Shown piece after piece: positions 33,657-42,759 of a stretch of 64,000 nucleotides of DNA; within the stretch, counting starts at the first letter, position 1; each line of letters starts with the position of its first letter. The DNA lies in contig NZ_CP052757.1 in NCBI RefSeq assembly GCF_009708005.2, positions 1,240,001-1,304,000 on the forward strand, in the 5' to 3' direction. The position numbers and the translations under genes were made by a program. This DNA comes from Cellulosimicrobium protaetiae. Lineage in GTDB: Bacteria > Actinomycetota > Actinomycetes > Actinomycetales > Cellulomonadaceae. The notes below the pieces were generated by a model, which was given only the letters and a program-made list of their open reading frames with translations, did no database searches and was not told the origin of the DNA.

Positions 33657-35965
33657 TCGCCGAGGTCCGTCTCGCGGCCCGCGCCGTTCCCGCGGTCCCC
33701 GCGGTCGCCGCGCCCGCCGTCGGCGTCCGCGTCGGGCTGGTCCCCGCCGTCCTCGCCGCCACCCTGGTCGCCGCCACCCTGGTCGCCACCGCCCTGGTCG
33801 CCGCCGCCCTCAGGGGTCGTCGGCGCGGTGGGAGGCGGGGCGGGAGCGTTGATCCGCTGCCAGTCCGGGTCGGCGAAGCCCGGGGCCGGCTGCCCGGCGA
33901 GGATCTGGTTCATGTAGTCGCGCCACGTCGGGGCGGCCAGGCTCGAGCCGTACCAGTACGACCGGGTCTTCCCGTTGATCGTGAACCGGCCGTTCATCGG
34001 GACGTCGCCCTCGGCGTTGCCGATCCACACCGCGGTCGCGACCTGCGGCGTGTACCCGATGAACCACGTGTGGGTGTTGTTGTTCGCCGTTCCCGTCTTC
34101 CCTGCCGAGATCCGTCCGTCGGCGAGCGCGTTGCCCCGGCCGGAGCCCTGGGTGAGCACCTGCTGGAGCGCGTACGTCACGGTGTTGGCGATCTGAGGGT
34201 CGATCGCGTTCGGCTGGCAGTTCGCCGACGGGACCGGGAGCTCCTGACCGTCCGAGCCGACGACCTTGGTGATCGCGATCGGCGAGCAGTAGGTGCCGCC
34301 GCTGGCGAACGTCGCGTACGCGGCCGCCATCTGCAGCGGGGAGGAGTTCTGGGTGCCGAGGATCATGGACGGTCGGACCTTCACCTCGCCCTCGTCCACG
34401 AGCATCGACGGCTGGAACCCGGCCGCCTTCGCGGTGTTGGCCACGCCGCAGAGGTCGAGCTGGCTCGCCATGGTCGTGTACGCGGTGTTCACGGAGTTGT
34501 ACGTCGCCTTGAGCACCGACATCGACCCGCTGCCCGGGCCGTCCGAGTTCGCGGGCGTCCACTGCTCCGTGCCGAATCGGGCGCAGCTCGCGTGGAAGTC
34601 CCGGTTCAGGGTCCACGTCCGCTTGTTCGCGCTGACGGTCTCGTAGAGCGAGTGGCCCTCCTTGAGCCACTCGGCGAGCACGAACGGCTTCCACGTCGAG
34701 CCCGGCGAGAAGCCGTTCGACGAGCCGTGCGCCTGGTCGACGTTGTAGTTGACGGCGGTCGTGTTGGGCGCGGGCTGCTCGGTGTTGTCGAACGCGCGGT
34801 TCTGGGCCATCGCGAGGATCTTGCCCGTCCCCGGCTCGATCGAGACGATCGCGTCCTCGATCTGGCTGGGGTCGTCCGCCGGGACGGCCGCCGCGGCGTG
34901 CTGCTCGGCGGCGACCTGCATGTTGGGGTCGAGCGTCGTGTAGATGTCGAGGCCGCCGCGGTACAGCAGCCCGACACGCTCGTCCTTCGTCTCCCCGAAG
35001 ACCGGGTCGGACATGATGATCTTCGTGACGTAGTCGCAGAAGAAGGCCGACCCACCGGAAGCCTGGCAACCCGCCTCGAGGGGCTGGATGCTCAAGGTGT
35101 CCGCGATGGGCGTCTTCCAGCCGGTGTCGTACTCCTCCTTGGTGATGTACCCCTGCTGGTACATCGTGAGGAGCACGGTGTTGCGGCGCGACTGGGCCAG
35201 CTCCGCGTCGGCGCTGGGGTCGTACTTGCCCGGTGCCTTGGTGATGCCCGCGATGGTCGCGGCCTGGAGGTAGTTGAGCTCGGCGGCGGTCGTGTTGAAG
35301 TAGTGCCGCGCCGCGGTCTCGACGCCGTAGACGGACCGGCCGAACTGCGCGATGTTGAGGTAGCCCTGGAGGATCTCCTCCTTCGTCATCTGCTTCTCGA
35401 GCGAGATGGCGAGCTTCGCCTCGCGGGCCTTGCGGCCGAGCGTGTCGGCCTTCGCCTCGTGCTGCGCCATGACGTCGTCGTCACGCACGGCCTGCTCGAT
35501 GAGGACGTTCTTCACGTACTGCTGCGTGAGCGTCGACGCGCCCTGCGTGGACCCGCCCGTCAGGTTGTTGACGAACGCGCGCGGGATGCCCTCGACGTCG
35601 ACCCCGCCGTGCTCCCAGAAGCGCTTGTCCTCGATCGCGATGACGGCGTCCTTCATCGGCTGCGAGACCTGGTCGAGCGGCACCACGATGCGGTTCTCGG
35701 TGTAGAACGTCGCGAGCCTCGTCGTGCCGTCGTTCGCGTAGATGCGGGACTGCTCGGACAGCGGACCGGGCTCGAGGTCGGCCGGGAGCTCGTCGAAGAC
35801 CTCGACCGCGGTGTCGGTCGCGGTGTTCGCTCCCGCGGCGAGCGGGACGAGCAGCCCGGCGGCGAGCACGCCGCCCACGCCGGAGACCAGCACGAACGCC
35901 AGGAAGAGGGCGACGAGCTGGTACGCGTTGATCTGCCGGCCGCGAGGACGCACAGGGGAAGCCAT
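33620..35965 (-). CDS. Class A penicillin-binding protein (bifunctional transglycosylase/transpeptidase)
   Basis: A 781-residue PBP1-type enzyme that polymerises and crosslinks peptidoglycan outside the membrane. An N-terminal TM anchor (about 18-40) is followed by a GT51 domain (about 95-270) with IEDKRFWEHGGVD, TLTQQYVKNVL and the RKAREAKLA motif, then a transpeptidase domain (about 360-690) with the active-site SxxK in GSTWKPF, SVN in YNSVNTAY and KTGTAN. The C-terminal 80 residues are a low-complexity tail with GGGDQ repeats. The ATG at 35965 gives a basic cytoplasmic N-terminus before the anchor. A metallophosphoesterase gene overlaps downstream. Confidence 0.95.
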   Translation of the reverse strand: MASPVRPRGRQINAYQLVALFLAFVLVSGVGGVLAAGLLVPLAAGANTATDTAVEVFDELPADLEPGPLSEQSRIYANDGTTRLATFYTENRIVVPLDQVSQPMKDAVIAIEDKRFWEHGGVDVEGIPRAFVNNLTGGSTQGASTLTQQYVKNVLIEQAVRDDDVMAQHEAKADTLGRKAREAKLAISLEKQMTKEEILQGYLNIAQFGRSVYGVETAARHYFNTTAAELNYLQAATIAGITKAPGKYDPSADAELAQSRRNTVLLTMYQQGYITKEEYDTGWKTPIADTLSIQPLEAGCQASGGSAFFCDYVTKIIMSDPVFGETKDERVGLLYRGGLDIYTTLDPNMQVAAEQHAAAAVPADDPSQIEDAIVSIEPGTGKILAMAQNRAFDNTEQPAPNTTAVNYNVDQAHGSSNGFSPGSTWKPFVLAEWLKEGHSLYETVSANKRTWTLNRDFHASCARFGTEQWTPANSDGPGSGSMSVLKATYNSVNTAYTTMASQLDLCGVANTAKAAGFQPSMLVDEGEVKVRPSMILGTQNSSPLQMAAAYATFASGGTYCSPIAITKVVGSDGQELPVPSANCQPNAIDPQIANTVTYALQQVLTQGSGRGNALADGRISAGKTGTANNNTHTWFIGYTPQVATAVWIGNAEGDVPMNGRFTINGKTRSYWYGSSLAAPTWRDYMNQILAGQPAPGFADPDWQRINAPAPPPTAPTTPEGGGDQGGGDQGGGDQGGGEDGGDQPDADADGGRGDRGDRGNGAGRETDLGEWLGNLGGGGNG
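33755..33799 (-). repeat. 15-bp tandem repeat encoding the PBP Gly-Asp-Gln tail
   Basis: Three head-to-tail copies of a 15-bp unit (plus-strand GCCGCCACCCTGGTC, the third with two substitutions) encode DQGGG repeats. Copy number is a likely site of strain variation. Confidence 0.8.
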
Positions 35966-36085
35966 GGTGCCAACCCTACGGGAGCGACCCGGGGAGGGCC
36001 CCGGGATCCCGGGCCTCGCGGGTGTGCGGGTTGTGTAAGCATCCCGTACCGGCGTCGCCCGGGCCGGGCGACTACGCTCGGCCCC

Positions 36086-36250
36086 ATGGCAACCACGTGG
36101 GAGTACGCGACCATCCCCCTCATCATCCACAACACCAAGGCCGTCCTCGACCAGTGGGGCTCCGACGGCTGGGAGCTCGTCCAGGTCGTCACCGGCCCCG
36201 ACGGCAACGGCCTCGTCGCCTACCTGAAGCGCCCGACGGGGGAGAAGTAG
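36086..36250 (+). CDS. Small DUF4177 family protein
   Basis: A 54-residue protein beginning MATTWEYATIPLIIHN. KAVLDQWGSDGWELVQVV is the diagnostic core of DUF4177, a small actinobacterial alpha/beta protein of unknown function. No TM or signal is present. Its stop overlaps the RidA-like start (TAGTG), so the two are translationally coupled. In many actinobacteria the same pair lies beside Crp-family and nth genes, as here. Confidence 0.88.
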   Translation: MATTWEYATIPLIIHNTKAVLDQWGSDGWELVQVVTGPDGNGLVAYLKRPTGEK

Positions 36251-36738
36251 TGGCGGGCTTCCCCGCCGGGACGATCGCCGCGCGCCTGGCGGAGCTCGGC
36301 CTCACCCTCCCTCCGGTGGCGGCGCCCGTCGCCGCCTACGTCCCCGCCGTGCGGTCGGGCCGGTACGTCCACACGTCGGGGCAGCTCCCGTTCGTGGACG
36401 GCGCGCTGCCCGCGACGGGCAAGGTGGGTGACGGTGAGGGGCTCGTCCCGCCCGCCGACGCCGCGGCGCTGGCCCGGCAGTGCGCGCTCAACGCGCTCGC
36501 CGCCGTGCACGACGTCGTCGGGAACCTCGACCAGGTCGCCCGCGTGGTCAAGGTGGTCGGGTTCGTCGCGAGCGACCCGTCGTTCACGGGTCAGCCCGGC
36601 GTGGTCAACGGCGCGAGCAACCTCCTCGGGGAGATCTTCGGGGAGGCGGGCGTCCACGCCCGCAGCGCCGTCGGCGTCGCGGTCCTGCCGCTCGACGCCC
36701 CGGTCGAGGTCGAGATCGTCGTGGAGCTCGCGGAGTAG
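36250..36738 (+). CDS. RidA (YjgF/YER057c/UK114) family protein
   Basis: A 162-residue member of the longer actinobacterial RidA branch. It has VHTSGQLPFVDGALPATGKV, ALNALAAVHDVVGNLDQVARVVK and GEAGVHARSAVGVAVLPLDAPVEVEI. The conserved Arg (ARSAVG) that binds the imine carboxylate in RidA is present. Family members hydrolyse reactive enamine/imine intermediates formed by PLP enzymes. Which enzyme it protects is unknown. The GTG at 36250 overlaps the upstream stop by one base. Confidence 0.9.
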   Translation: MAGFPAGTIAARLAELGLTLPPVAAPVAAYVPAVRSGRYVHTSGQLPFVDGALPATGKVGDGEGLVPPADAAALARQCALNALAAVHDVVGNLDQVARVVKVVGFVASDPSFTGQPGVVNGASNLLGEIFGEAGVHARSAVGVAVLPLDAPVEVEIVVELAE

Positions 36739-36756
36739 CGCTCCGCCCGGACGGGA

Positions 36757-36802
36757 ACGGGGTCGGCGGCCAGGTCCTCACGGACCCGGTCGCCGACCCC
36801 GT
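36757..36802. terminator. Bidirectional terminator between ridA-like and crp-like genes
   Basis: A 12-bp perfect stem (ACGGGGTCGGCG / CGCCGACCCCGT) encloses a 22-nt loop with internal GGTCC/GGACC pairing. It lies between convergent genes. Confidence 0.75.
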
Positions 36803-36820
36803 CCTCGTCGGTGCGGCCGG

Positions 36821-37498
36821 TCAGCGCGCGCGGCGCTCCAGGCGGTCCAGGTCGAGCAGCACGACGGCGCGGCCCTCGCGGCGGACCCAGCCGCGCGTCG
36901 CGAAGTCGGCGAGCGCCTTGTTGACCGTCTCCCGCGACGCGCCGACGAGCTGCGCGAGCTCCTCCTGCGTGAGGTCGTGCGCGACACGGACGCCCTCGTC
37001 GGTCTCCTCGCCGAAGCGCGTCGACAGGTCGAGGAGCGCCTTGGCGACGCGGCCGGGCACGTCGGAGAAGACGAGGTCGGCGAGCGTCTCGTTGGTGCGG
37101 CGCAGGCGGCGCGCGAGCGCGTTGAGCAGGTGCTTCGCGACGCTCGGGTGCTTCTCGATCCACTCGACGAGCTGGTCGTGCCCGAGCTCGTAGATGACGG
37201 AGTCGGCGACGGAGCTCGCGGTGGCGGTGCGGGGGCCCGGGTCGAACAGCGAGAGCTCGCCGAACATCTCGCCGGGGCCGAGGATCGACAGGAGGTTCTC
37301 GCGGCCGTCGTTGGAGCGACGCCCCAGCTTGATCTTGCCGCTCGCGATCACGTAGAGCCGGTCGCCCGGCTCGCCCTCGCGGAACAGCACGTCGCCGCGC
37401 GAGAGCTCGATCTGCTGCATCGACTCGAAGAGGGTGCGCGTCTCGTCCGCGTCCATGGTCGCGAACAGGGGGGCGGAGAGCACAACGTCGTCGTCCAC
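36821..37498 (-). CDS. Crp/Fnr-family transcriptional regulator (GlxR/Crp-like)
   Basis: A 225-residue global-regulator type protein. The cyclic-nucleotide-binding domain (about 10-125) has [21 protein letters not shown] and the cAMP pocket [16 protein letters not shown] with the Arg that contacts the phosphate. The HTH (about 165-215) is [21 protein letters not shown]. It closely matches actinobacterial Crp/GlxR. GTG at 37498 gives the usual short N-terminus. It converges on the RidA operon and is divergent from nth. Confidence 0.92.
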   Translation of the reverse strand: MDDDVVLSAPLFATMDADETRTLFESMQQIELSRGDVLFREGEPGDRLYVIASGKIKLGRRSNDGRENLLSILGPGEMFGELSLFDPGPRTATASSVADSVIYELGHDQLVEWIEKHPSVAKHLLNALARRLRRTNETLADLVFSDVPGRVAKALLDLSTRFGEETDEGVRVAHDLTQEELAQLVGASRETVNKALADFATRGWVRREGRAVVLLDLDRLERRAR

Positions 37499-37595
37499 GC
37501 GGGGTGTCCTATCGTCTCGACCTCGAAGATGTTCCAGGACAAGTCTGCCCTACGGCCGCAACTCGGGTGTCGGGGGCGACGGCTACGGTGGTCCC

Positions 37596-38321
37596 GTGAC
37601 CACCACCGAGCCGGCCCGCGCGCGGGCGTCGCAACCCGAGTCACGCCTCGCGCTGGTCCGGCGCGCGCGTCGCACGAACCGCGAGCTCGCGGTCACCTAC
37701 CCGGACGCGCACTGCGAGCTCGACTTCACCTCGCCGCTCGAGCTGCTGGTCGCGACGGTCCTGTCCGCGCAGACGACGGACAAGCGCGTGAACCTCACGA
37801 CGCCTGCGCTGTTCGCGCGGTACCCGGACGCGGCGGCGTACGCGGGCGCGGACCGCGAGGAGCTCGAGGAGCTGCTGCGGCCCACGGGGTTCTTCCGGGC
37901 GAAGGCGCAGTCCGTCATCGGCATCGGCCAGGCGCTCGTGGAACGGTTCGACGGCGAGGTGCCGGGTCGTCTGGAGGACCTCGTGACCCTGCCGGGCGTG
38001 GGCCGCAAGACGGCGAACGTCGTGCTCGGCAACGCGTTCGGGGTGCCGGGGCTGACGGTCGACACCCACTTCGGCCGGCTCGTGCGCCGGCTGGGCTGGA
38101 CCACCGAGGAGGACCCGGTCAAGGTCGAGCAGGTCGTCGGCGGGCTGGTCGAGAGGTCCGAGTGGACGATGCTCTCGCACCGCCTGATCTTCCACGGGCG
38201 CCGCGTGTGCTTCGCGCGCAAGCCCGCGTGCGGGGCCTGCACCATCGCGCGCTGGTGCCCGTCGTTCGGGGTGGGCGAGGTCGACCCGGTCAAGGCGGCG
38301 AAGCTCGTCAAGACGAGCTGA
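37596..38321 (+). CDS. nth: Endonuclease III
   Basis: A 241-residue base-excision-repair DNA glycosylase/AP lyase acting on oxidised pyrimidines. The helix-hairpin-helix [14 protein letters not shown] carries the catalytic Lys and the catalytic Asp is in [11 protein letters not shown]. The Fe-S cluster Cys pattern C-x6-C-x2-C-x5-C is intact in [17 protein letters not shown]. The GTG at 37596 is used; it is close to the divergent crp gene. The gene converges on the alpha/beta hydrolase gene with a 2-bp gap. Confidence 0.95.
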   Translation: MTTTEPARARASQPESRLALVRRARRTNRELAVTYPDAHCELDFTSPLELLVATVLSAQTTDKRVNLTTPALFARYPDAAAYAGADREELEELLRPTGFFRAKAQSVIGIGQALVERFDGEVPGRLEDLVTLPGVGRKTANVVLGNAFGVPGLTVDTHFGRLVRRLGWTTEEDPVKVEQVVGGLVERSEWTMLSHRLIFHGRRVCFARKPACGACTIARWCPSFGVGEVDPVKAAKLVKTS

Positions 38322-38323
38322 GG

Positions 38324-39262
38324 TCAGCGCTCGACGGCGCGAGGGAGCCAGTCCAGCAGCAGGTCCGTCACGGTGTCCGGCGCCTCCTCGGGGAGGAAGT
38401 GCCCCGCGTCGTCCACGACCTCGAAGCGGAAGTCGCGGGCGAGGGCCGACCCGTCGGCGTCCGCGAGGTCGCGGCGCAGGAGCCCGTCGCGCCCCGCGTG
38501 CACCTGGAGGGCCGGCACGTCGATCGGCCGACGCAGCGCGGCGAGGAACCGGCGGCCGTCGGGGCGGGGGGTCGAGCGGACGGCCCACCGCAGCGACTCC
38601 ATCGCGGTGTGCGCCGCGAACGGGATCCGCATCACGGTGCGGTACGCGTCGACGACCTCGGGCTCGAACGGCGTCGCAGCGCCGGTGGCGAGCACCTCGG
38701 CCACGAGGTCGCCGCGCACGAGGGCGCGCTCGGGCAACGTGGGCACCTGGTAGAACGCGAGCTGCCGCAGCGCGGCGGGCGTGAGCAGACGACGGGCCGA
38801 GGTGTGCAGCCGCGCGGGGTGCGGCGCGGAGAAGGCCGCGACGCCGGCCGTGACGGCGGGCTGGAGCGCGGCCATCGCCCACGCGAGGCTGCCGCCGGTC
38901 CCGTGGCCCACGACGACGGCGCGCCCGGACCCGAGCGAGCGGACGACCCCCGCGATGTCGCGGGTGCGGGTCGGCGCGTCGTAGCCGATCGGCGGCTTGT
39001 CGGAGGCTCCGACGCCCCGGATGTCCATGGCGGCGACCCGGTAGCCGGCCGCGGCCAGCGGCTCGACCTGGTGGCGCCACGCCCACCAGAACTGGGGGAA
39101 GGAGTGGAGCAGGACGACGAGCGGCGGACCCGGGTCCCGGACGCCGCGGTCCTCGGGGCCGGCGAGCGCGACGTGGAACCGCGCGCCGTTGGCCGGGACG
39201 AACTCGTGTCGCCACGGGCCGTCGGGGAGCGCTGAGGTGAAGTCGGAGGGGTCGGGGGTCAC
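38324..39262 (-). CDS. Alpha/beta hydrolase-fold protein lacking the canonical nucleophile
   Basis: A 312-residue alpha/beta hydrolase related to epoxide hydrolases. The oxyanion strand is [18 protein letters not shown] and [12 protein letters not shown] follows. The nucleophile elbow reads VVVGHGTGG, where homologues have GH-Asp-x-GG or GH-Ser-x-GG, so Gly occupies the nucleophile position. The charge-relay His is kept in [12 protein letters not shown]. It may be a non-catalytic or mechanistically altered member. It is translationally coupled to glnR upstream, its GTG overlapping the glnR stop by 4 bp. Confidence 0.85.
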   Translation of the reverse strand: MTPDPSDFTSALPDGPWRHEFVPANGARFHVALAGPEDRGVRDPGPPLVVLLHSFPQFWWAWRHQVEPLAAAGYRVAAMDIRGVGASDKPPIGYDAPTRTRDIAGVVRSLGSGRAVVVGHGTGGSLAWAMAALQPAVTAGVAAFSAPHPARLHTSARRLLTPAALRQLAFYQVPTLPERALVRGDLVAEVLATGAATPFEPEVVDAYRTVMRIPFAAHTAMESLRWAVRSTPRPDGRRFLAALRRPIDVPALQVHAGRDGLLRRDLADADGSALARDFRFEVVDDAGHFLPEEAPDTVTDLLLDWLPRAVER

Positions 39263-40029
39263 CCGGACGAACTTACCGGGGTCCCGGGTCCGTCGGCGGT
39301 CGACGTCCCGGCGGTCTCTGCGGCGGTCTCGCCCGCTCCGTCGGCCGGGCGGCGGTCCTTGGGCGGGTCGAACCGGTACCCGACGTTGCGCACGGTGCCG
39401 ATGAGCTGCTCGTGCTCGGGGCCGAGCTTGGCGCGCAGCCGCCGGACGTGGACGTCGACCGTGCGCGTGCCGCCGTAGTAGTCGTAGCCCCAGACCTCCT
39501 GGAGGAGCTGCGCGCGCGTGAACACGCGGCCCGGGTGCTGCACGAGGTACTTGAGGAGCTCGAACTCCTTGTACGTGAGGTCGATGGGGCGGCCGCGCAG
39601 ACGGGCCGTGTAGCCGCTCGCGTCGATCGCGAGCTCGCCCGCGGCGATCTCCTGCGGACCGTCCTCGGCCGGGCCGCGCGCGGAGCGCTCGATCACGAGG
39701 CGCAGCCGTGCCTCGACCTCGGCGGGGCCGGCGCCCTCGAGCAGGAGGTCGTCGGCACCCCACTCCGCGGTGACGACCGTGAGCCCGCCCTCGGTGAGGA
39801 CGAGCACGAGCGGGACCGTGAGCCCGGTGGCGTGGAGCAGGCGGCACGTGGTGCGGGCGGCGACGAGGTCGCGCCGCGCGTCGAGCAGCACGACGTCCGA
39901 GTCCGGCGCGTCGACGAGCGCCGACGGCTCCATGGGCAGGACCCGGATGCGGTGCGAGAGCAGGCCGAGCGCGGGCAGCACCTCGACGGAACCGCCTGTC
40001 GCGGGGGTGAGGATGAGCAGGTCGGCCAT
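39259..40029 (-). CDS. glnR: OmpR-family regulator GlnR
   Basis: A 256-residue response-regulator-like protein. The receiver-like domain ([40 protein letters not shown]) has the atypical pocket found in GlnR, where the phosphorylatable Asp does not need a kinase. The winged-helix domain (about 145-235) has [40 protein letters not shown] and [11 protein letters not shown]. GlnR is the main nitrogen regulator of actinobacteria. No cognate kinase gene is adjacent, as expected. A near-perfect ribosome site GGAAGGAGGT precedes the ATG at 40029. The C-terminus has an extra Thr/Ala-rich tail. Confidence 0.88.
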   Translation of the reverse strand: MADLLILTPATGGSVEVLPALGLLSHRIRVLPMEPSALVDAPDSDVVLLDARRDLVAARTTCRLLHATGLTVPLVLVLTEGGLTVVTAEWGADDLLLEGAGPAEVEARLRLVIERSARGPAEDGPQEIAAGELAIDASGYTARLRGRPIDLTYKEFELLKYLVQHPGRVFTRAQLLQEVWGYDYYGGTRTVDVHVRRLRAKLGPEHEQLIGTVRNVGYRFDPPKDRRPADGAGETAAETAGTSTADGPGTPVSSSG

Positions 40030-40319
40030 CCGGCACCTCCTTCCGGGTCGCGGGGCGCGGGCGGCGCCCCCAGGCGTCGACGCGTGGCGACCGGGCCGGG
40101 ACACGTACCGCTGCGGGGCGTGCCACGCCGTCGGCCACGTTCTCGGCCCGTGGATGGTTACCGTATCGCGTGCCGGGCGTGGACACGTCGCACGTCTCAC
40201 GCGCCGGAGCCGCCGAGAGCCGGGGTGGAGGAGCGGCCCGACGCGAGACTCTGCGACACTCTGAGGCGTGCTGCACGACCCGACGCCCTCCCGCGACCCC
40301 CGATCGGGGCGCTGACCGC
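40030..40319. other. 290-bp divergent intergenic region between glnR and a membrane protein gene
   Basis: The region contains the glnR ribosome site at its left edge and presumably divergent promoters. AT-rich ATGGTTACCG near 40150 is the only stretch that stands out. No RNA gene or inverted repeat was recognised. Confidence 0.5.
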
Positions 40320-41054
40320 GTGGACCTCTCGACCCGGGCCGTCGTCACGGCGTGCCTCGCCGCGGGCATCGCCGTCGCCGCGTTCTTCGGACCGCTCCCG
40401 CTGGCCGCGGCCTCGGGCGCGCTCGCCCTGATCGTCGCGATCGGGTGGCCCCGCCTGCTCGACATCCCCGTCCACGGCGGCACGCGCGTGGTCATCGCGA
40501 TCGCCGGTCTCGGCGCCGTCGGCGCGACCGCCGCGACCCACGGCGAGCCCGCGCTGCGTCACCTGCCCGTGGTGCTCGCGCTCGCGGTGGTGCTCGCGTT
40601 CGTCGCGGAGCTCCTGCGGCGCGACGGACGTCCGCGCCTGGTCGAGTCGCTCATCGGGACCGTCAGCGGCATCGTCGTCGCGACGTCGTGCGCGGGCTGG
40701 ATCGCCACGGGCCGCACCGACGCAGGAGCGTCGCTGGTGGTGACGTGCGCCGTCGCCCTGGCCGTCGCCTCCGCGATCTCCGCGCTCCCGCTCGGCGGCT
40801 GGGCGAACGCCGCGCTCACGCTCGGTCTCGCGGTCGCCGCGGGCGGTGCCGTCGGGTACGTCATGCCGGACCTCGACCTCCTGAGCGGGGTCTGGTCGGG
40901 CGTCGTCGCGGGGCTCCTCGTCGCCTCGCTGCACACGCTCTTCGACCAGCTCCCGGAGCTGCGGGGGCGCCTCGGCGCGTTCTCCGCGACGGCGCTGCCG
41001 GTCGCGGTCGGCGGGACCCTCATCTTCGTGGTCGGCCGGGTGATCGTGGGATGA
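40320..41054 (+). CDS. Polytopic membrane protein of unknown function
   Basis: A 244-residue very hydrophobic protein with about seven to eight predicted membrane segments, from [17 protein letters not shown] to [19 protein letters not shown]. No soluble domain and no catalytic motif are visible, and no family was recognised with confidence. GTG at 40320 gives a first TM close to the N-terminus. It overlaps the next gene, a membrane-anchored thioredoxin-like protein, by 4 bp (ATGA), so the two are probably expressed together. Confidence 0.7.
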   Translation: MDLSTRAVVTACLAAGIAVAAFFGPLPLAAASGALALIVAIGWPRLLDIPVHGGTRVVIAIAGLGAVGATAATHGEPALRHLPVVLALAVVLAFVAELLRRDGRPRLVESLIGTVSGIVVATSCAGWIATGRTDAGASLVVTCAVALAVASAISALPLGGWANAALTLGLAVAAGGAVGYVMPDLDLLSGVWSGVVAGLLVASLHTLFDQLPELRGRLGAFSATALPVAVGGTLIFVVGRVIVG

Positions 41055-41509
41055 CGCCGTCCGCGGTCCCCGTCGTCCTCCTCGTGGCCACGCTGCTCAC
41101 GACGGTGGCGCTCGGCGTGTGGTGGCGGCGCCGCCAGGGCGTGGTGCGGGCGGCGCGCGGGACGCGTCCCGGTGCCGCCCCGGGGGGCCGCGCGGAGACC
41201 GCGGGCCCGGCTGTCGACTGGTCGGCGCACGGCGTCGACCTGGGGCCGCACCGGACCTTCGTGCAGTTCTCCGCGGCGCTGTGCGCGCCGTGCCGGTCCA
41301 CCGCGCGCGTCCTCGGCGAGGTGAGCGCGGCGCACGACGACGTGACGCATCGTGAGATGGACGTCGACGACCACCTCGACCTGGTGCGAGCATTCGGCAT
41401 ACTGCGCACGCCGACCGTCCTCGTGCTCGACGCGGTGGGCCGGGAGGTCGCCCGCGCGAGCGGGGGGATGAACCGGGCCCAGGCGCTCGCGGCACTCGCC
41501 GTCGCGTGA
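41051..41509 (+). CDS. Membrane-anchored thioredoxin-like protein
   Basis: A 152-residue protein with an N-terminal TM helix (SAVPVVLLVATLLTTVALGV) and a thioredoxin fold from about residue 55. The active site is FSAALCAPCRST (CAPC, near residue 79) and the cis-Pro lies in ILRTPTVLVLD. Such proteins shuttle electrons to thiols. With the CxxC on the same side as the tail after an N-out/N-in helix, the side of the membrane cannot be decided, but the lack of a signal peptide and basic residues after the helix (WWRRRQ) suggest a cytoplasmic domain. DUF4395 and DsrE genes follow, a sulfur-metabolism-type context. Confidence 0.85.
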   Translation: MTPSAVPVVLLVATLLTTVALGVWWRRRQGVVRAARGTRPGAAPGGRAETAGPAVDWSAHGVDLGPHRTFVQFSAALCAPCRSTARVLGEVSAAHDDVTHREMDVDDHLDLVRAFGILRTPTVLVLDAVGREVARASGGMNRAQALAALAVA

Positions 41510-41580
41510 CCGGGGGCGCCACCCTCGTTCGCACGAAGCCAGACCGTGCCGTCTCCGACGGCCAGACCGGAGGAGACCGC

Positions 41581-42060
41581 ATGAGCGACCAGTCGGGGCG
41601 TGGCGACACCGCCACCGAGCCCGGAGCGGCGCCGCTGGGCATCGACCCGCGTGGTCCGCGCGCCGGGGCCGGGATCACCGCACTGCTCCTCGCGGTCGTG
41701 ATCCTGCTGTGGACCTCGCCCGCCGCGCTCGTGCTGCTCGCGGTCGTCGCGGCGAGCTTCCTGATCGGCACCCTCCGGGGCGCGCAGGGCACGTGGCAGG
41801 CGTGGGTCTACAGGGTGGTCGTCCTCCCGCGGATCGGCCCGACGGCGGAGCGCGAGGACCCGAGGCCGCCGCGGTTCGCCCAGGCGGTCGGCCTGCTCGT
41901 CACGGGTGCGGGGGTCGTGCTGGGGCTCGTGGGCGTCGAGGCGGCCGTGCCGGCTGCGGCGGCGCTCGCGCTCGTGGCCGCCGTCCTCAACGCGGCGTTC
42001 GGCCTGTGCCTCGGCTGCGAGCTGTACCTGCTCCTGCGGCGGGTCGCGCCCGCGCGCTGA
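41581..42060 (+). CDS. DUF4395 membrane protein
   Basis: A 159-residue protein with a polar N-terminus and four TM segments, starting with ITALLLAVVILLWTSPAALV. DUF4395 features are IDPRGPRAGAGITA, the central loop RPPRFAQAVG and the C-terminal GLCLGCELYLLLRR with a conserved C-x2-C. The family is often encoded with thioredoxin-like and rhodanese genes in actinobacteria, as here, so it may act in sulfur or thiol transport. That is inferred from context. ATG at 41581 follows GGAGGAG. Confidence 0.88.
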   Translation: MSDQSGRGDTATEPGAAPLGIDPRGPRAGAGITALLLAVVILLWTSPAALVLLAVVAASFLIGTLRGAQGTWQAWVYRVVVLPRIGPTAEREDPRPPRFAQAVGLLVTGAGVVLGLVGVEAAVPAAAALALVAAVLNAAFGLCLGCELYLLLRRVAPAR

Positions 42061-42069
42061 CCCGGGTGC

Positions 42070-42084
42070 GGGCCGCTGCGGCCC
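42070..42084. terminator. Short hairpin between convergent DUF4395 and DsrE genes
   Basis: GGGCCG-CTG-CGGCCC, a 6-bp GC stem in the 51-bp gap between convergent genes. Weak evidence. Confidence 0.4.
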
Positions 42085-42111
42085 TGCGGTCCGGTCAGGT
42101 GAGCGGTCCGG

Positions 42112-42492
42112 TCAGTAGACCAGCGCCTGGGCGCCGTCGCGCAGCGCCTCCTCGACGAAGACCGCGGCGCCCGCGATCCGCACCCCGGGCAGCACGTCGT
42201 CGGCGGTGATGCCGCGGCGCGCCGCGCACTGCGTGCAGACGGTGAGGGTACCGGCGGCGAGCACCGCGTCGAGCAGGTCGGGCAGCGGGGCCGCGTGCTC
42301 GAGCTCGAGCTCGGCCGCCCGCCCCGGGAGACCGAACCACGCCGCCTCGCCCGTGAGCCACACGCTCACCTCGACGCCCGCGGCGACGGCCGCGGCGGCG
42401 ACGGTGAACGCCTGGTTCGCGGCCTCGGGCCGGTCGAGCCCGGACGTGGCCTTGACGACGAGCGAGCGCTGGCGAGGGGCGGTGTCGGTCAC
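42112..42492 (-). CDS. DsrE-family protein
   Basis: A 126-residue protein of the DsrE/DsrF/TusD-like fold. VVKATSGLDRPEAANQAFTV is the first strand and helix, GVEVSVWLTGEAAWFGLPG follows, and TVCTQCAARRGI contains a C-x2-C whose first Cys aligns with the sulfur-accepting Cys of family members. It may carry persulfide sulfur or act as a redox protein. It converges on the thioredoxin/DUF4395 genes, supporting a shared sulfur role. GTG at 42492 is used. Confidence 0.85.
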   Translation of the reverse strand: MTDTAPRQRSLVVKATSGLDRPEAANQAFTVAAAAVAAGVEVSVWLTGEAAWFGLPGRAAELELEHAAPLPDLLDAVLAAGTLTVCTQCAARRGITADDVLPGVRIAGAAVFVEEALRDGAQALVY

Positions 42493-42578
42493 GCGGCCGA
42501 GCGTAGCCCTGCCGTGGCGTCCTCCGCCCCGTCCCGGCCGCGGATCGGGGCTCTCGCCCGGCCGGTAGGATCGGGCGC

Positions 42579-42692
42579 ATGAGTCCGCACACTCTCGAGC
42601 TGATCTTCCTCGGCCTGCTGATCGCGGCGACGATCACCATCACGTGGTTCGCCGGGTACGTCGTCTACAAGCTCTACAAGGGCCAGCGCTGA
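42579..42692 (+). CDS. 37-residue single-pass membrane protein
   Basis: ATG at 42579 opens a 37-codon frame ending in TGA at 42692. The product has a short polar N-terminus (MSPHTLEL), one TM helix (IFLGLLIAATITITWFAGYVV) and a basic tail (YKLYKGQR), which predicts an N-out/C-in topology under the positive-inside rule. Codon use fits the genome. No strong ribosome site is visible (GGTAGGA lies 10 bp upstream). It lies 67 bp before the nitrobindin-like gene in the same direction. Function unknown. Confidence 0.7.
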   Translation: MSPHTLELIFLGLLIAATITITWFAGYVVYKLYKGQR

Positions 42693-42759
42693 CACCGCCG
42701 CGTGGGGCGCGTCCCCGCGCGAGCGCGTCGTGCTGCCCGACTCCGGGAGGGGGTCGTTG

